Shown piece after piece: positions 35,604 to 44,396 of a stretch of 47,583 nucleotides of DNA. The notes beneath the pieces were generated by a model. That model worked only from the letters and a program-made list of their open reading frames with translations, made no database searches and was not told the DNA's origin. Made by a program: the position numbers and the translations under genes. The stretch's first letter is position 1. Every line of letters starts with the position of its first letter. The DNA comes from Gemmatimonadales bacterium UBA1120 (GTDB lineage: Bacteria; Gemmatimonadota; Gemmatimonadetes; Longimicrobiales; Gaopeijiaceae): contig DCAZ01000064.1 in the NCBI GenBank assembly GCA_002313925.1, positions 2,521 through 50,103 on the forward strand. Reading direction: 5' to 3'.

Positions 35604-38078
35604 TTGACTGACCTGGAACTCAGGGTGGACGTGGCCCTTCCTCTCCCCATACATCGCACCTTTACGTACCAGATCAATACAGAATCTCAGCCACAACCAG
35701 GAACGCGGGTTCTGGTGCCATTTCGGCGGAAAGAGCATATCGGTTGGGTGGTCGGCCCAGGTTCTGCACCGGAAATCAAGCAGATACGTCCAGTGCTCTC
35801 GATCCTGGATAACTCACCACAATTGCCTGCTGAACTTTTCGACCTTTGCCGTTGGATTGCTGAGTATTACATCGCTCCTCTAGGCATAGCACTCCGAGCT
35901 GCTTTGCCGGCTGTGCTTTCAGATGTTTCGCGGAACTACGTCAGGCTTCTGGAAGATGCACCTCTCAATAAGCTTCGACCTAGAGAGCAACGTGTTCTAG
36001 CGGCCCTAGAGCGTCACGGGAAACCACTTCGGGTTCGGACACTCCGGCGGCAGCTAGGGATGGGTTCGATATGGCCTGAGATTCGATCTCTTGTAGCACA
36101 GAGGGCCGTAGGTCACGAAATGGTGCCGCCATCACAGCCGCCGGTGAAGACCAAAGGGGTAGTGCGGCTAATCGACCGCCTCGGCACACTGCAGGCACGA
36201 GACGAGATTTTTGCTAGGACGCCACGGCAGCGAGAGGCATATGAGTTATTAGAACGTTCGGGAGGTGCCTCTGAATTAACACATATGATTAAAGAAGAAG
36301 GGTTCAGTCGCGGAGTAATAAGGGGTCTTGAGTCAAAGCGTCTGGTTGGAATCTTCCACGAAGAACAGCTTCGTGATCCGTTCGCTAACATTCCGGCAAC
36401 CAAGCCACCCGAGCTCGTTCCTACGAAGGATCAGCGGAATGTGATCGACGCTCTGATTGGTGCGCTCGATGAAGATGTACCTATACCGTTTCTTCTGCAG
36501 GGTATCACCGGTTCTGGTAAAACACTTGTGTACATTGAGCTTCTCCGCGAGGTCCTTGCTCGTGGTCGGAGTGCAATAGTTCTCGTTCCCGAGATTGCCC
36601 TTACACCGCAGACTGTTTCAAGATTTCGTGCGCATTTTGATGACCAGGTCGCTGTGCTGCATTCCGGTCTCTCTGAGGGAGAACGCTACGACGCATGGCG
36701 GAGTTTGAGTACTGGTCGGCGTCGTATCGCAGTGGGTGCACGTTCTGCACTTTTCGCGCCCCTCTCGAATCTTGGTGCGATCGTTGTGGATGAAGAGCAC
36801 GATGGAAGCTACAAGCAGTCCGAGGCCCCCCGTTACCTGGCGAGAGATCTCGCTGTTGTACGCGCACGTAAAACTGGAGCCGTATGTGTGCTTGGCAGCG
36901 CCACACCATCGCTAGAAAGTTGGACTAATGCTCGGACTGGTAAGTTCCGTCACCTTCAGCTTACGAAGCGTGTCGGCGGAGCAAGACTTCCCGAGGTACG
37001 AGTGGTTGACCTAAGGGCCCAAAGAAGAGAGTCCGCTGAGGTATCTCGAGTCAATGAACGTGGTGCTGGAGTGCTTTCTTCGGAATTGGTCTCAGCAGTG
37101 GATGCACGACTAGAACGGGCAGAGCAAGTGATCTTGCTACTAAATCGTCGCGGATACTCTTCATTCGTTCAGTGCAGGGAATGTGGTGAGGTTGAACAGT
37201 GCTTGAACTGCTCAATCTCACTGACGTATCACCGAGCTGCACAACGAATCATTTGTCATCACTGTCGGTACGATGCCCCAGCCCCGGAGCGGTGCCCTCG
37301 ATGTGGGTCAAGAGACCTTTCCTATCGCGGGTTGGGTACCGAACAAGTCGAACGGGTCACTGTTGAGACATTCCCGTCTGCGAGAATTGCACGGATGGAT
37401 GTAGACACTACTTCCGGAAAGTGGGCCCATCACCGGATACTCGACCGGGTAGCCAAGGGGGATGTTGATATCTTGCTTGGCACACAGATGATCGCAAAGG
37501 GTCTCGATTTTCCGCAGGTGACTTTAGTGGGTGTGGTGAACGCAGATGTCGGGATCCACTTACCTGATTTCCGGGCTAGTGAGCGGACCTTCCAACTCCT
37601 TAGTCAGGTAGCGGGGAGGGCAGGGAGGGGTAAGCTAGGAGGTGAAGTTTTGATTCAGACTTCACTTCCTGATCACTATGCGATTCAGGCTGCAGTCGCT
37701 CATGACTTCATAGCTTTTGCCGAACGAGAGACAGTGGCGCGTGAGACACCCTGTTATCCACCGCATTTGAGAATGGTCAACGTGATACTTAGTAGTCCAG
37801 ATCAAAGGGCTACTGCTAAGAGCGCAGAAGCTGGCGCCGCCTGGTTGCGTCGGTGGCTTCGAGAGCGAAATCCAGAAGAATCTAAAGTTGTCGAATTGGT
37901 TGGCCCGGCCCCGGCACCGATTGAACGACTGCACGGCCGGTGGCGTTGGCATTTCCTTGTACGCAGTCCCTCACCGAGTGCAATCGGAAGAGCTATGCGC
38001 GCTTTGATCGACGGATTTAAGGTTCCTGGTGGAGATGTTCGCTTGGTAGTGGACCGAGATCCTGTCGCTTTACTTTAG
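35604..38078 (+). CDS. priA: Primosomal protein N' (replication restart helicase PriA)
   Basis: An 824-residue SF2 helicase that recognises stalled forks and reloads DnaB. The N-terminal 3'-DNA-binding domain (DVALPLPIHRTFTYQI) and winged-helix region fill the first 260 residues. Walker A is GITGSGKTL near residue 301, the DEEH box is VVDEEHDGSYKQ, and the zinc-binding cysteines follow in CRECGEVEQCLNC and CHHCRYDAPAPERCPRCG. Helicase motifs GTQMIAKGLDFP and QVAGRAGRG are intact. The start is a TTG at 35604, giving MTDLELRVDVALP, which matches the usual N-terminus. It is the most certain housekeeping marker of this segment with glyQS and carB. Confidence 0.96.
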   Translation: MTDLELRVDVALPLPIHRTFTYQINTESQPQPGTRVLVPFRRKEHIGWVVGPGSAPEIKQIRPVLSILDNSPQLPAELFDLCRWIAEYYIAPLGIALRAALPAVLSDVSRNYVRLLEDAPLNKLRPREQRVLAALERHGKPLRVRTLRRQLGMGSIWPEIRSLVAQRAVGHEMVPPSQPPVKTKGVVRLIDRLGTLQARDEIFARTPRQREAYELLERSGGASELTHMIKEEGFSRGVIRGLESKRLVGIFHEEQLRDPFANIPATKPPELVPTKDQRNVIDALIGALDEDVPIPFLLQGITGSGKTLVYIELLREVLARGRSAIVLVPEIALTPQTVSRFRAHFDDQVAVLHSGLSEGERYDAWRSLSTGRRRIAVGARSALFAPLSNLGAIVVDEEHDGSYKQSEAPRYLARDLAVVRARKTGAVCVLGSATPSLESWTNARTGKFRHLQLTKRVGGARLPEVRVVDLRAQRRESAEVSRVNERGAGVLSSELVSAVDARLERAEQVILLLNRRGYSSFVQCRECGEVEQCLNCSISLTYHRAAQRIICHHCRYDAPAPERCPRCGSRDLSYRGLGTEQVERVTVETFPSARIARMDVDTTSGKWAHHRILDRVAKGDVDILLGTQMIAKGLDFPQVTLVGVVNADVGIHLPDFRASERTFQLLSQVAGRAGRGKLGGEVLIQTSLPDHYAIQAAVAHDFIAFAERETVARETPCYPPHLRMVNVILSSPDQRATAKSAEAGAAWLRRWLRERNPEESKVVELVGPAPAPIERLHGRWRWHFLVRSPSPSAIGRAMRALIDGFKVPGGDVRLVVDRDPVALL

Positions 38079-38243
38079 ATGGTCCCCTGGAAAGTGTAGC
38101 AGTGTGGTAACCCGGGGGCTCCAAGGGTGATCCAGATGTGTATCTGAGAGGCCGATCTGTAACATTGCAGTGGTAGGCAATCGCGGCGTACCTTCGAACT
38201 GAATAGCCTCTCGGGCGAATCGGTATCGATATCTGGAGGTGTG
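38079..38243. other. Intergenic stretch between priA and the HNH gene
   Basis: No gene is seen. A small inverted repeat, CAGAT (38133-38137) with ATCTG (38142-38146) around a four-base loop, is too short to assign. GGAGG at 38235-38239 is the ribosome-binding site of the next gene. Confidence 0.3.
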
Positions 38244-38825
38244 GTGAGTTGCTTAGCCTTAAATGCGTCTTTCGAGCCACTAACCATTGTGCCAGCCCGT
38301 AGAGCTGTGCGACTAATTCTGGATGGCAAAGCTGAAATCCTTGAGAAGGACACGGGTAAGGACTTTCGCTCCGAGCGGCAGGTGGTCCCTTGTCCTACAG
38401 TGATCCGTCTTGTTCGCTATATTCATGTCCCACAACGATTTAAGCGGCAGGTCACGAACATGTTTCTCTTCGCCCGTGATGGCTATTCGTGTCAGTACTG
38501 TGGAAGACGCAAGTCTGACCTCAAGGGCAGGCAATTTCTGACTCGAGATCACATTAACCCCCTGTCCCGTGGTGGGGACAATAGCTGGGAGAATGTTGTA
38601 ACTAGCTGTTCGTCCTGTAATAATCGCAAGGGCAACCGATTGCCTTGGGAGGTGGGCCTTAGGGTTCGGACTGAGCCACGTGAGCCCAATTATGTGCACT
38701 TAGTGTGGGTTGTTCGGAAGGTTACTCAAACCCAGGCTAAGTACATTCGGATGTTCTATGGAGATCGCACTCTTCGTAGAGTGTCAGGCGGACGCGCAAA
38801 CGACCCTCTTAAGATTATCAGCTAA
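38244..38825 (+). CDS. HNH endonuclease family protein
   Basis: A 193-residue protein with a C-terminal HNH nuclease domain. The zinc-binding cysteines are in CQYCGRRK and CSSCNNRKG, and the catalytic His is in TRDHINPLSRGG, followed by the conserved Asn of SWENVVTSC. The N-terminal 70 residues carry the segment LNASFEPLTIVPARRAV typical of a large stand-alone family of bacterial HNH proteins found in chromosomes, whose cellular role is not established. Two GTG codons stand in tandem (38241, 38244); the second has better spacing from GGAGG. No mobile-element features surround it. Confidence 0.88.
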   Translation: MSCLALNASFEPLTIVPARRAVRLILDGKAEILEKDTGKDFRSERQVVPCPTVIRLVRYIHVPQRFKRQVTNMFLFARDGYSCQYCGRRKSDLKGRQFLTRDHINPLSRGGDNSWENVVTSCSSCNNRKGNRLPWEVGLRVRTEPREPNYVHLVWVVRKVTQTQAKYIRMFYGDRTLRRVSGGRANDPLKIIS

Positions 38826-38839
38826 GTCATTGTGGATTA

Positions 38840-39172
38840 ATGTCTGATAGTAAGGACAGCGTTTCAGAGAATCAGGATACTCCTCGCTTGGAATCTGATC
38901 TCGAGGAAGTCATTCTTGAGGTCGACGGCAAGGAATGGACTGTTCGTGTAATTGGTCGCTCTCAAACACAAACTGCTGCCCTACTGATGCTCGGGTTTTG
39001 GATATCCGCTGAGGATGCCGGCGCACCGGACCGAGAGACGTTAATCGCAGGTCGCATACTTTCTGAGTTAAACCTAGACCAACTTCAGTCAGCTTATGAG
39101 CAGAGCAGGCCGCCCCGGACAGATCAGCCTAGAGATTTCTTTTCAGATATACGTAACCGAGGCCGTAATTGA
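38840..39172 (+). CDS. Small hypothetical protein, 110 residues
   Basis: I do not recognise this protein. It has a polar, acidic N-terminus (about 25 residues), a short predicted alpha/beta core (VILEVDGKEWTVRVIGRSQTQTAALLMLGFW) and a polar basic C-terminus. There is no signal peptide or clear membrane helix. It starts 14 bases after the HNH gene on the same strand and is probably co-transcribed with it. The core reads like a small ligand- or protein-binding domain; function unknown. Confidence 0.6.
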   Translation: MSDSKDSVSENQDTPRLESDLEEVILEVDGKEWTVRVIGRSQTQTAALLMLGFWISAEDAGAPDRETLIAGRILSELNLDQLQSAYEQSRPPRTDQPRDFFSDIRNRGRN

Positions 39173-39356
39173 ACGCTCAAGTTGGATATCGTCCTTCTGA
39201 AGCGGTGGATTAGTCGATCTAGTGAGCTTAACGGAACTGCTTAGCTAGGTATCTATTAGATTGTAGCAGACGATATTACCTGTATTGCTCAATAGTGAAT
39301 TCTACCATCAACTCCCATTCGATCATGAACCAACCTCAACACGGGGTTGCACTTCC

Positions 39357-39941
39357 GTGTCTTTAAGAACAACTGATCACCCGGATGATAGCGAGTTGGT
39401 CTTACGAGCTCGCAGGGGGGAAGAACTTGCTTTGAGCATGCTCATAGAGAGGTACCAGAAATCTGCCTATGCTTTGGCACTTTCTGTGACCGGACGCCAT
39501 GAGGATGCGGAAGATGCCGCTCAAGAGTCATTCTTGGTGGCGTTGGATCAGCTTGACGAATGCCGGGATCCGGAAAGGTTCGCGGGTTGGTTCATGACGA
39601 TAGTAAGAAATCGTTCACGGAACTTGATTCGTCGAGAATCCTTAAGAGAGACTAGTGATGTACCACAAGGGACGAGGTCTCGGATTCCCACACCGGATAA
39701 GATTGCGGAGACGTCAGAACTGAGGGGGACCCTTCAGCAGGCGATTGCTGCACTACCCGAGGTTCAGCAAGAGGTTGTGCTGCTGCATGACGTAGAGGGA
39801 TGGAAACACCGAGAGATCGCCGAGAGGTTGGGGATTCCATCGGGGACAGTGCGGTCGCACTTGCACTTTGCGAGGAAAGCCTTGAAAGAGACCCTTATAG
39901 AGATACCAAATAGATTAGATTTGATTAGGAAAGTTCAATGA
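39357..39941 (+). CDS. ECF-type RNA polymerase sigma factor
   Basis: About 194 residues with the two-domain layout of extracytoplasmic-function sigma factors. Region 2 covers LIERYQKSAYALALSVTGRHEDAEDAAQESF-type helices (the DAED segment contacts core polymerase), and region 4 has LPEVQQEVVLLHDVEGWKHREIAERLGIPSGTVRSH, a helix-turn-helix for the -35 element. The frame extends to TTG 39285; GTG 39357 gives a normal short N-terminus before DDSELVLRARRG. Neither start has a good ribosome-binding site. Its stop overlaps the start of the next gene (ATGA at 39938), a one-helix membrane protein probably acting as anti-sigma factor. It heads the seven-gene envelope operon. Confidence 0.88.
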   Translation: MSLRTTDHPDDSELVLRARRGEELALSMLIERYQKSAYALALSVTGRHEDAEDAAQESFLVALDQLDECRDPERFAGWFMTIVRNRSRNLIRRESLRETSDVPQGTRSRIPTPDKIAETSELRGTLQQAIAALPEVQQEVVLLHDVEGWKHREIAERLGIPSGTVRSHLHFARKALKETLIEIPNRLDLIRKVQ

Positions 39942-40351
39942 TTACAAGGATGTCGCACGATTTCGACTCGAATGATGACTTAGGGCCTGACCTAGAGTTG
40001 GCTGAAGCGTTCACTCACTTTGATCCAGAGCATCATGATCCGAGTTACTGGTATCGTTTTCGCGAATGGATCCTAGAAAATGCAGCGGGCGAGTTGGCTC
40101 GGCGGAGGTTAATACACGAGTTGACCGTGGGTGACGTGATGACGTCCTGGGCTAGGACCGTTATCCCGGTAGCTTTACTTGCTGCCATTGTGGCTGGACT
40201 ACTTCTCACAAAAGACCAGTCGGCTGTTCCTGTTAGGCCAGTCGGGATTGAGGAACTACTGGTGAGTGAGGTTGAAGGACAGACAATCCCTGCGGTGCTT
40301 GCTCCTTTGGAAACGAGCGATGCAGTGGCCTTTGCCTCGGAGGTTTTCTAA
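39938..40351 (+). CDS. Putative anti-sigma factor, single-pass membrane protein
   Basis: A 137-residue protein with an acidic cytosolic N-terminal half (FDSNDDLGPDLELAEAF), one transmembrane helix at about residues 71-91 (TVIPVALLAAIVAGLLL) and a 46-residue periplasmic C-terminus. No HxxxCxxC zinc motif is present, so it is not a ZAS-type anti-sigma factor. The call rests on topology, size and the ATGA overlap with the ECF sigma gene, a standard sigma/anti-sigma arrangement. It abuts the CpxP/Spy-like gene with no gap. Confidence 0.6.
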   Translation: MITRMSHDFDSNDDLGPDLELAEAFTHFDPEHHDPSYWYRFREWILENAAGELARRRLIHELTVGDVMTSWARTVIPVALLAAIVAGLLLTKDQSAVPVRPVGIEELLVSEVEGQTIPAVLAPLETSDAVAFASEVF

Positions 40352-40831
40352 ATGGAACATAGATCTCGAACGAAACTTTTGACTGCAGTGATACTTGCGG
40401 TGGTTCTCGGTGCGGGCGTCATGCTCGGGCTGGTCAGTGTCTGCGAAACCGGAGATGGCAGCACCCAATGCGTCATCAATATTAATAGTGATTTGGCGGC
40501 GATGCCGGTTGAAGAAGCTGTGGTGAGTGATGCTGCTAGGAGTAGGACGTCCGAGCGTCGTCGTCGCACACCCATGTATGAACAAGTGGGCCCCACCGAA
40601 GCCCAATTGCTCCTGATCGATTCTGTATTGGAGGACCAGCAGCAGCATATGAGATCGCTGCACGAAGAGTTCCGTACCACATATGTTCCCCAGTACCAAG
40701 CGCTGATCCAACAGACGCGGGAAGCAATTCTTGAGCTATTCACCGAAGAGCAGGCCTCTGAATACAGGGTGCTTCTGCAGGAGTTCGATGAAAGTCGGAC
40801 CCAGGGTGACAAGAGGGGCAACCGGGACTAG
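40352..40831 (+). CDS. CpxP/Spy-like periplasmic protein, membrane-anchored
   Basis: A 159-residue protein with an N-terminal hydrophobic segment (about residues 10-30) that may be a signal anchor, then a polar linker with Arg-rich RTSERRRRT, and a C-terminal helical region (LIDSVLEDQQQHMRSLHEEF and onward to about residue 150) rich in Glu, Gln and Leu. This layout is like the heavy-metal-resistance/CpxP-Spy group, which sense or chaperone misfolded periplasmic proteins. The match is by architecture, not by a clear LTxxQ motif, though LFTEEQASEYRVLL is a close variant. It follows the anti-sigma gene directly and precedes tolC by four bases. Confidence 0.6.
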   Translation: MEHRSRTKLLTAVILAVVLGAGVMLGLVSVCETGDGSTQCVININSDLAAMPVEEAVVSDAARSRTSERRRRTPMYEQVGPTEAQLLLIDSVLEDQQQHMRSLHEEFRTTYVPQYQALIQQTREAILELFTEEQASEYRVLLQEFDESRTQGDKRGNRD

Positions 40832-40835
40832 ACCG

Positions 40836-42143
40836 ATGAAAAACACGTACCGGGCTGTAGTCCGGATTGCTTCCTGCCTGACGGCGGGTCTCGTTATTCT
40901 CTGGCCGGTGTCCATTTGGGGGCAGCAGGCAGTGAGCCTTGATGAGGCGATTGAGCTTGCTCTAGTTCGTAGCCCACAGATGCTCCAACAGGATCAAGCT
41001 CTAGATAATGCTGAGCTTGCAAGGAGGTCCGCATGGGCAGCGTTCCTACCGAGCCTCAGCGCCAGTACGAGTGGATCCTTGAGAAGTGCAAACGTTCTTG
41101 ATCCCAACACGGGACAGATCGTAGGTGGGAGTTCGGACTCATACGGCGCAGGGGTATCCAGCCGGGTGACCATTTTCCAGGGTGGGACTCGCTTTGTGGA
41201 GATGAATCGGACAGATGCCGACATGCAGGCAGCGAGAGCACGACGAGAGAACCAACGTTTCGCTGTAGCACTGCAGACAAAGAATTTTTTCTTTAGTGCG
41301 CTTAGGCAAGCAGATCTCCTTGAGGTTGCGCGGCAGAGAGTAGAGCAGGCACAGCAGAATCTAGAAATTGTACGTGCTCGTTCGCAGGTCGGCCGGGCGA
41401 CCATCTCAGATTCTCTGCGTGCGCGACTGGATTTTATAAATGCTGAGCAGGGAGTGCTGCAGGGAGAAACCACACTTCGTGCTGCAGAGTTTTCTTTGGG
41501 TAGGCAAATAGGGGAATCTGTAGCTGTGGCACCACTCCGTCCTTCGACTCTGGAGCCAACCATGCTGCCATTGGCTGAGACAGAGATCATGCAGTTGGCA
41601 GAATCCGGATCGCCGACTGTTATTGCTGCGACCCAAGCAGCTAATGCGGCGTCAGCCAACGTCCGCTCAGCAAAGGCTAGTTACTTGCCCACCATCTCGA
41701 TGAACACCGGCTACAACTGGAATAATCAGAATCGCTCTTTCACAGGTGGTAAGACAAGTTGGAGTCTTGGATTTTCGATGTCCTATCCGATTTTTAATAA
41801 CTTCCAGCGACAATCATCGGTTGATCGGGCACAGTTCAGCTACCGGGTCTCTCGTTTGCAAGAGGATGACGCTCGGCTTGCTGCACGTCAGCAAGCCGAT
41901 AATGCCTTGTATAGCCTCCGCACTGCTGAGCGTGCCATCGAAATTGCAGGGGAAGCGGCCAGCGTTGCAGCTGAGGATCTTAGGGTTGTACGGGAAAGAT
42001 ATACGGTTGGAGTCGCGACGATCCTAGATGTGTTGATAAGCCAATCGGCAGCCAGCCAAGCAGATGCTACGGTCATTACGTCGCGATATGATTACGTGAT
42101 AGCCCGGGCAGAGCTTGAAGCGATTCTAGGGAGAGAATTGTGA
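40836..42143 (+). CDS. TolC-family outer membrane efflux protein
   Basis: A 435-residue outer-membrane channel protein of tripartite efflux and type I secretion systems. A signal peptide runs to about residue 30 (ending SIWGQQ). Two repeats of the OEP domain follow, with SLDEAIELALVRSPQM at the start of the first, long alpha-helical hairpins (Ala/Gln/Arg-rich) and beta strands such as GYNWNNQNRSF and SLGFSMSYPIFN. The C-terminus is ILGREL. The frame is open upstream to 40731 inside the previous gene, but ATG 40836 directly precedes the signal peptide. It overlaps the ABC ATPase gene by four bases (GTGA), so efflux parts are made together. Confidence 0.9.
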   Translation: MKNTYRAVVRIASCLTAGLVILWPVSIWGQQAVSLDEAIELALVRSPQMLQQDQALDNAELARRSAWAAFLPSLSASTSGSLRSANVLDPNTGQIVGGSSDSYGAGVSSRVTIFQGGTRFVEMNRTDADMQAARARRENQRFAVALQTKNFFFSALRQADLLEVARQRVEQAQQNLEIVRARSQVGRATISDSLRARLDFINAEQGVLQGETTLRAAEFSLGRQIGESVAVAPLRPSTLEPTMLPLAETEIMQLAESGSPTVIAATQAANAASANVRSAKASYLPTISMNTGYNWNNQNRSFTGGKTSWSLGFSMSYPIFNNFQRQSSVDRAQFSYRVSRLQEDDARLAARQQADNALYSLRTAERAIEIAGEAASVAAEDLRVVRERYTVGVATILDVLISQSAASQADATVITSRYDYVIARAELEAILGREL

Positions 42144-42847
42144 GTGAGGCCATGATCCGCACAGAGGGCCTAGTCAAAGACTATGTGCTTGGAGCAGAAA
42201 CTGTGCATGCTGTTCGCAATGTGGACCTCGAAATCGGAGCAGCGGAGTTCGTGGCGGTCATGGGCCCTTCAGGGAGTGGAAAATCTACACTCATGAACAT
42301 GATTGGCTGTCTTGATACGCCTACCGCTGGAGAGTATTGGCTAAATGGTCAGCCTGTGAGTGAACTTTCTGAGGACCAACTAGCGCGTGTGAGAAATAAA
42401 GAGATTGGTTTTGTGTTTCAAACGTTCAACCTACTTCCGCGAGCAACGGCCCTGCATAACGTCGAGTTGCCGTTAATCTATGCTGGGATTAGGGGCAAAG
42501 ATCGCCGTCGCCTCGCTGCTGAGAAACTGGAGTTAGTTGGGCTGGCTGACCGAATGGATCACCGCCCACCCGAGATGTCCGGAGGTCAGCGTCAGCGGGT
42601 TGCTATGGCAAGGGCGCTCGTGAATAATCCAGCGATCCTCTTGGCTGATGAACCGACCGGTAACTTGGACTCTGTGACAAGCGGGGACATCATGCGCCAG
42701 CTTAAGGGTCTTAATGAACAAGGACAAACAATTGTTTTGGTAACGCATGAGAGAGACATTGCAGGATATGCGAAACGACAGGTGCATCTCAACGATGGCA
42801 TGATTGAGAGAGACTTCTTAACCGAGCCGGTGGAGACGATGGTATGA
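42140..42847 (+). CDS. ABC transporter ATP-binding protein (MacB/LolD type)
   Basis: A 235-residue cytosolic ATPase of the MacB/LolD/FtsE group. It has Walker A GPSGSGKST near residue 48, Q-loop FQTFNLLPRAT, signature MSGGQRQRV, Walker B ILLADEPTGNLDS and the H-loop VTHERD. It is separate from the permease, which is encoded two genes later, whereas E. coli MacB is a fusion. GTG 42140 overlaps the tolC stop; an ATG at 42152 is an alternative. It should energise the MacA/MacB-type mechanotransmission pump together with the lipoprotein adaptor and permease of this operon. Confidence 0.94.
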   Translation: MSEAMIRTEGLVKDYVLGAETVHAVRNVDLEIGAAEFVAVMGPSGSGKSTLMNMIGCLDTPTAGEYWLNGQPVSELSEDQLARVRNKEIGFVFQTFNLLPRATALHNVELPLIYAGIRGKDRRRLAAEKLELVGLADRMDHRPPEMSGGQRQRVAMARALVNNPAILLADEPTGNLDSVTSGDIMRQLKGLNEQGQTIVLVTHERDIAGYAKRQVHLNDGMIERDFLTEPVETMV

Positions 42848-44382
42848 CGAAGAGAGCCCTAACGCTGGCCTTGGCCGGCATGGTTGCTGTTGTTACTACG
42901 GCATGCAGTAATGATGAGTCAGCAGATGAAGGATCGTCGCTCATGACTGTAGAAGTCACTCGTGGTGACTTATCTATCCGCGCGGAAGCTACCGGTACCG
43001 TTGAGCCGATTCGCACGATAGAAGTCAAGTCCAAGGCTTCGGGCGAAATCTTGCGTCTGCACGCGGATGTTGGGGATGAAGTGGGGCCGGGATCACTCCT
43101 GGCTGATATCGATCCGCGCGATGTGCAGAACAGATTCAACCAGACTGAGGCTGATCTAGCTGTTGCTCAGGCGAGACTCGAGATTTCTGAAGCTCAGCTC
43201 GAGCGGTCAGATAAGCTTCTAGAGGCCGCAGTGATCACGCCACAGGAGCATGAGAGTTCCCGTCTTGAGTTCGCGAACTCGCAGGCAAGTCTTGTGAAGG
43301 CTGAGACCAACCACGACCTCGCTATACTCCAACTGAACGACGTTCGTATCCGAGCCCCAGTTGCCGGTACCATCATCCAAAAAAGCGTCGAAGAGGGTGT
43401 GGTTATCCAATCAGCGTCACAAAACGTGTCGGGTGGTACAGCGCTGTTCCTGATGGCGAACCTAAAGGAGATGCAGGTCAGGACATTGGTGGATGAGACT
43501 GATATGGGCCAGTTAGCCTCCGGCCTGGAGGCCATTGTGACCGTTGAAGCATTCCCAGGTCAGGAGTTCCGGGGTGTGGTTGACAAGATAGAGCCTCAGG
43601 CGACTGTCGTTCAGAATGTGACGATGTTTCCGGTGATTGTGAGTTTGAACAATAGTGCAGGGCTCTTGAAGCCGGGGATGAATGCAGAGGTTGAGGTGCT
43701 TATAGACGAGGCATTGGATGTGGTATTGGTTCCAAATAATGCAATTGTACAAACCTCTGACGTCGGTCCGGCAGCGATGGCCTTAGGTCTCAACATCGAT
43801 GAGATGGATTTGACGCAGTTCATGCGAGGAGGTCGGGGTGGCAGCCGAGGTGGGCAGGGGTTCGCTGGTGGTCGTGGCCAGGGTGGCAGGTCTCAATCTC
43901 AAGGGGCTGAGGCTGCAAGCGGAGAGGGTGATAGCCCCCCGGGAGATGGTCAGGATGATCAAGGCAACGTTATAGCTCAGCTTCAGGAGCTTCGTGCGCA
44001 AGTCGAGAGTGGAGAGATTAGTCAGGATGCGATGCGTGCTGAGATGCAACGCCTGGGAGGTGGCCGGGGTGGGCGTGCTGCCCGAGGGGGTGGGGCAGAC
44101 GTTACAAGAGCGTCCACTGCTGGTACACGACCTGCAGTCGTCTTCGTGATGGGAGCGGACAGCGTGCCAGTACCAAGACTTGTCCAAATGGGTCTCAATG
44201 ACTGGGACCACACACAGATAGTGATGGGAGTCGAAGCAGGGGATGTACTCGTTGTCGTGGGACCCGCTCAACTCATGGCCCAACAGCAGGAATTCCAGTC
44301 CCGAATGATGAGTCGAATGGGCGGAAACCTCTTCGGTGGGGGGATGGGACGAAGTGGCGGCTTCCGACCCCGGACCCCGTAG
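42844..44382 (+). CDS. MacA-like periplasmic adaptor lipoprotein (RND/HlyD fold)
   Basis: A 512-residue membrane-fusion protein. The N-terminus is a lipoprotein signal with lipobox VTTAC and C21 as lipid-bearing Cys. Then come the barrel-sandwich and alpha-hairpin regions (RADVGDEVGPGSLLADIDP-type biotinyl-lipoyl motif, long coiled helices, RIRAPVAGTI) and the beta-barrel domain (GQEFRGVVDKIEP). The C-terminal part is unusual: a Gly/Arg-rich insert begins at about residue 328 (RGG repeats with Ser/Gln to about 350), then a polar helical stretch, then a second Gly/Arg block at about 405-419 before a final beta domain. It couples the ATPase/permease to TolC. It overlaps the ATPase gene by four bases (ATGA). 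Confidence 0.9.
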   Translation: MTKRALTLALAGMVAVVTTACSNDESADEGSSLMTVEVTRGDLSIRAEATGTVEPIRTIEVKSKASGEILRLHADVGDEVGPGSLLADIDPRDVQNRFNQTEADLAVAQARLEISEAQLERSDKLLEAAVITPQEHESSRLEFANSQASLVKAETNHDLAILQLNDVRIRAPVAGTIIQKSVEEGVVIQSASQNVSGGTALFLMANLKEMQVRTLVDETDMGQLASGLEAIVTVEAFPGQEFRGVVDKIEPQATVVQNVTMFPVIVSLNNSAGLLKPGMNAEVEVLIDEALDVVLVPNNAIVQTSDVGPAAMALGLNIDEMDLTQFMRGGRGGSRGGQGFAGGRGQGGRSQSQGAEAASGEGDSPPGDGQDDQGNVIAQLQELRAQVESGEISQDAMRAEMQRLGGGRGGRAARGGGADVTRASTAGTRPAVVFVMGADSVPVPRLVQMGLNDWDHTQIVMGVEAGDVLVVVGPAQLMAQQQEFQSRMMSRMGGNLFGGGMGRSGGFRPRTP

Positions 44383-44396
44383 TAGGAGAAAGCCTG

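Noticed and set aside
38244..38825. HNH gene as part of an intron, prophage or mobile element.
   Set aside because: No integrase, repeats or phage genes are near it and it sits between housekeeping genes; it looks like a resident chromosomal HNH family.
39233..39260. GGAACT upstream of the ECF sigma gene, considered as an autoregulated ECF -35 element.
   Set aside because: No convincing -10 element lies 16-17 bases downstream, and there is no second promoter to compare with.
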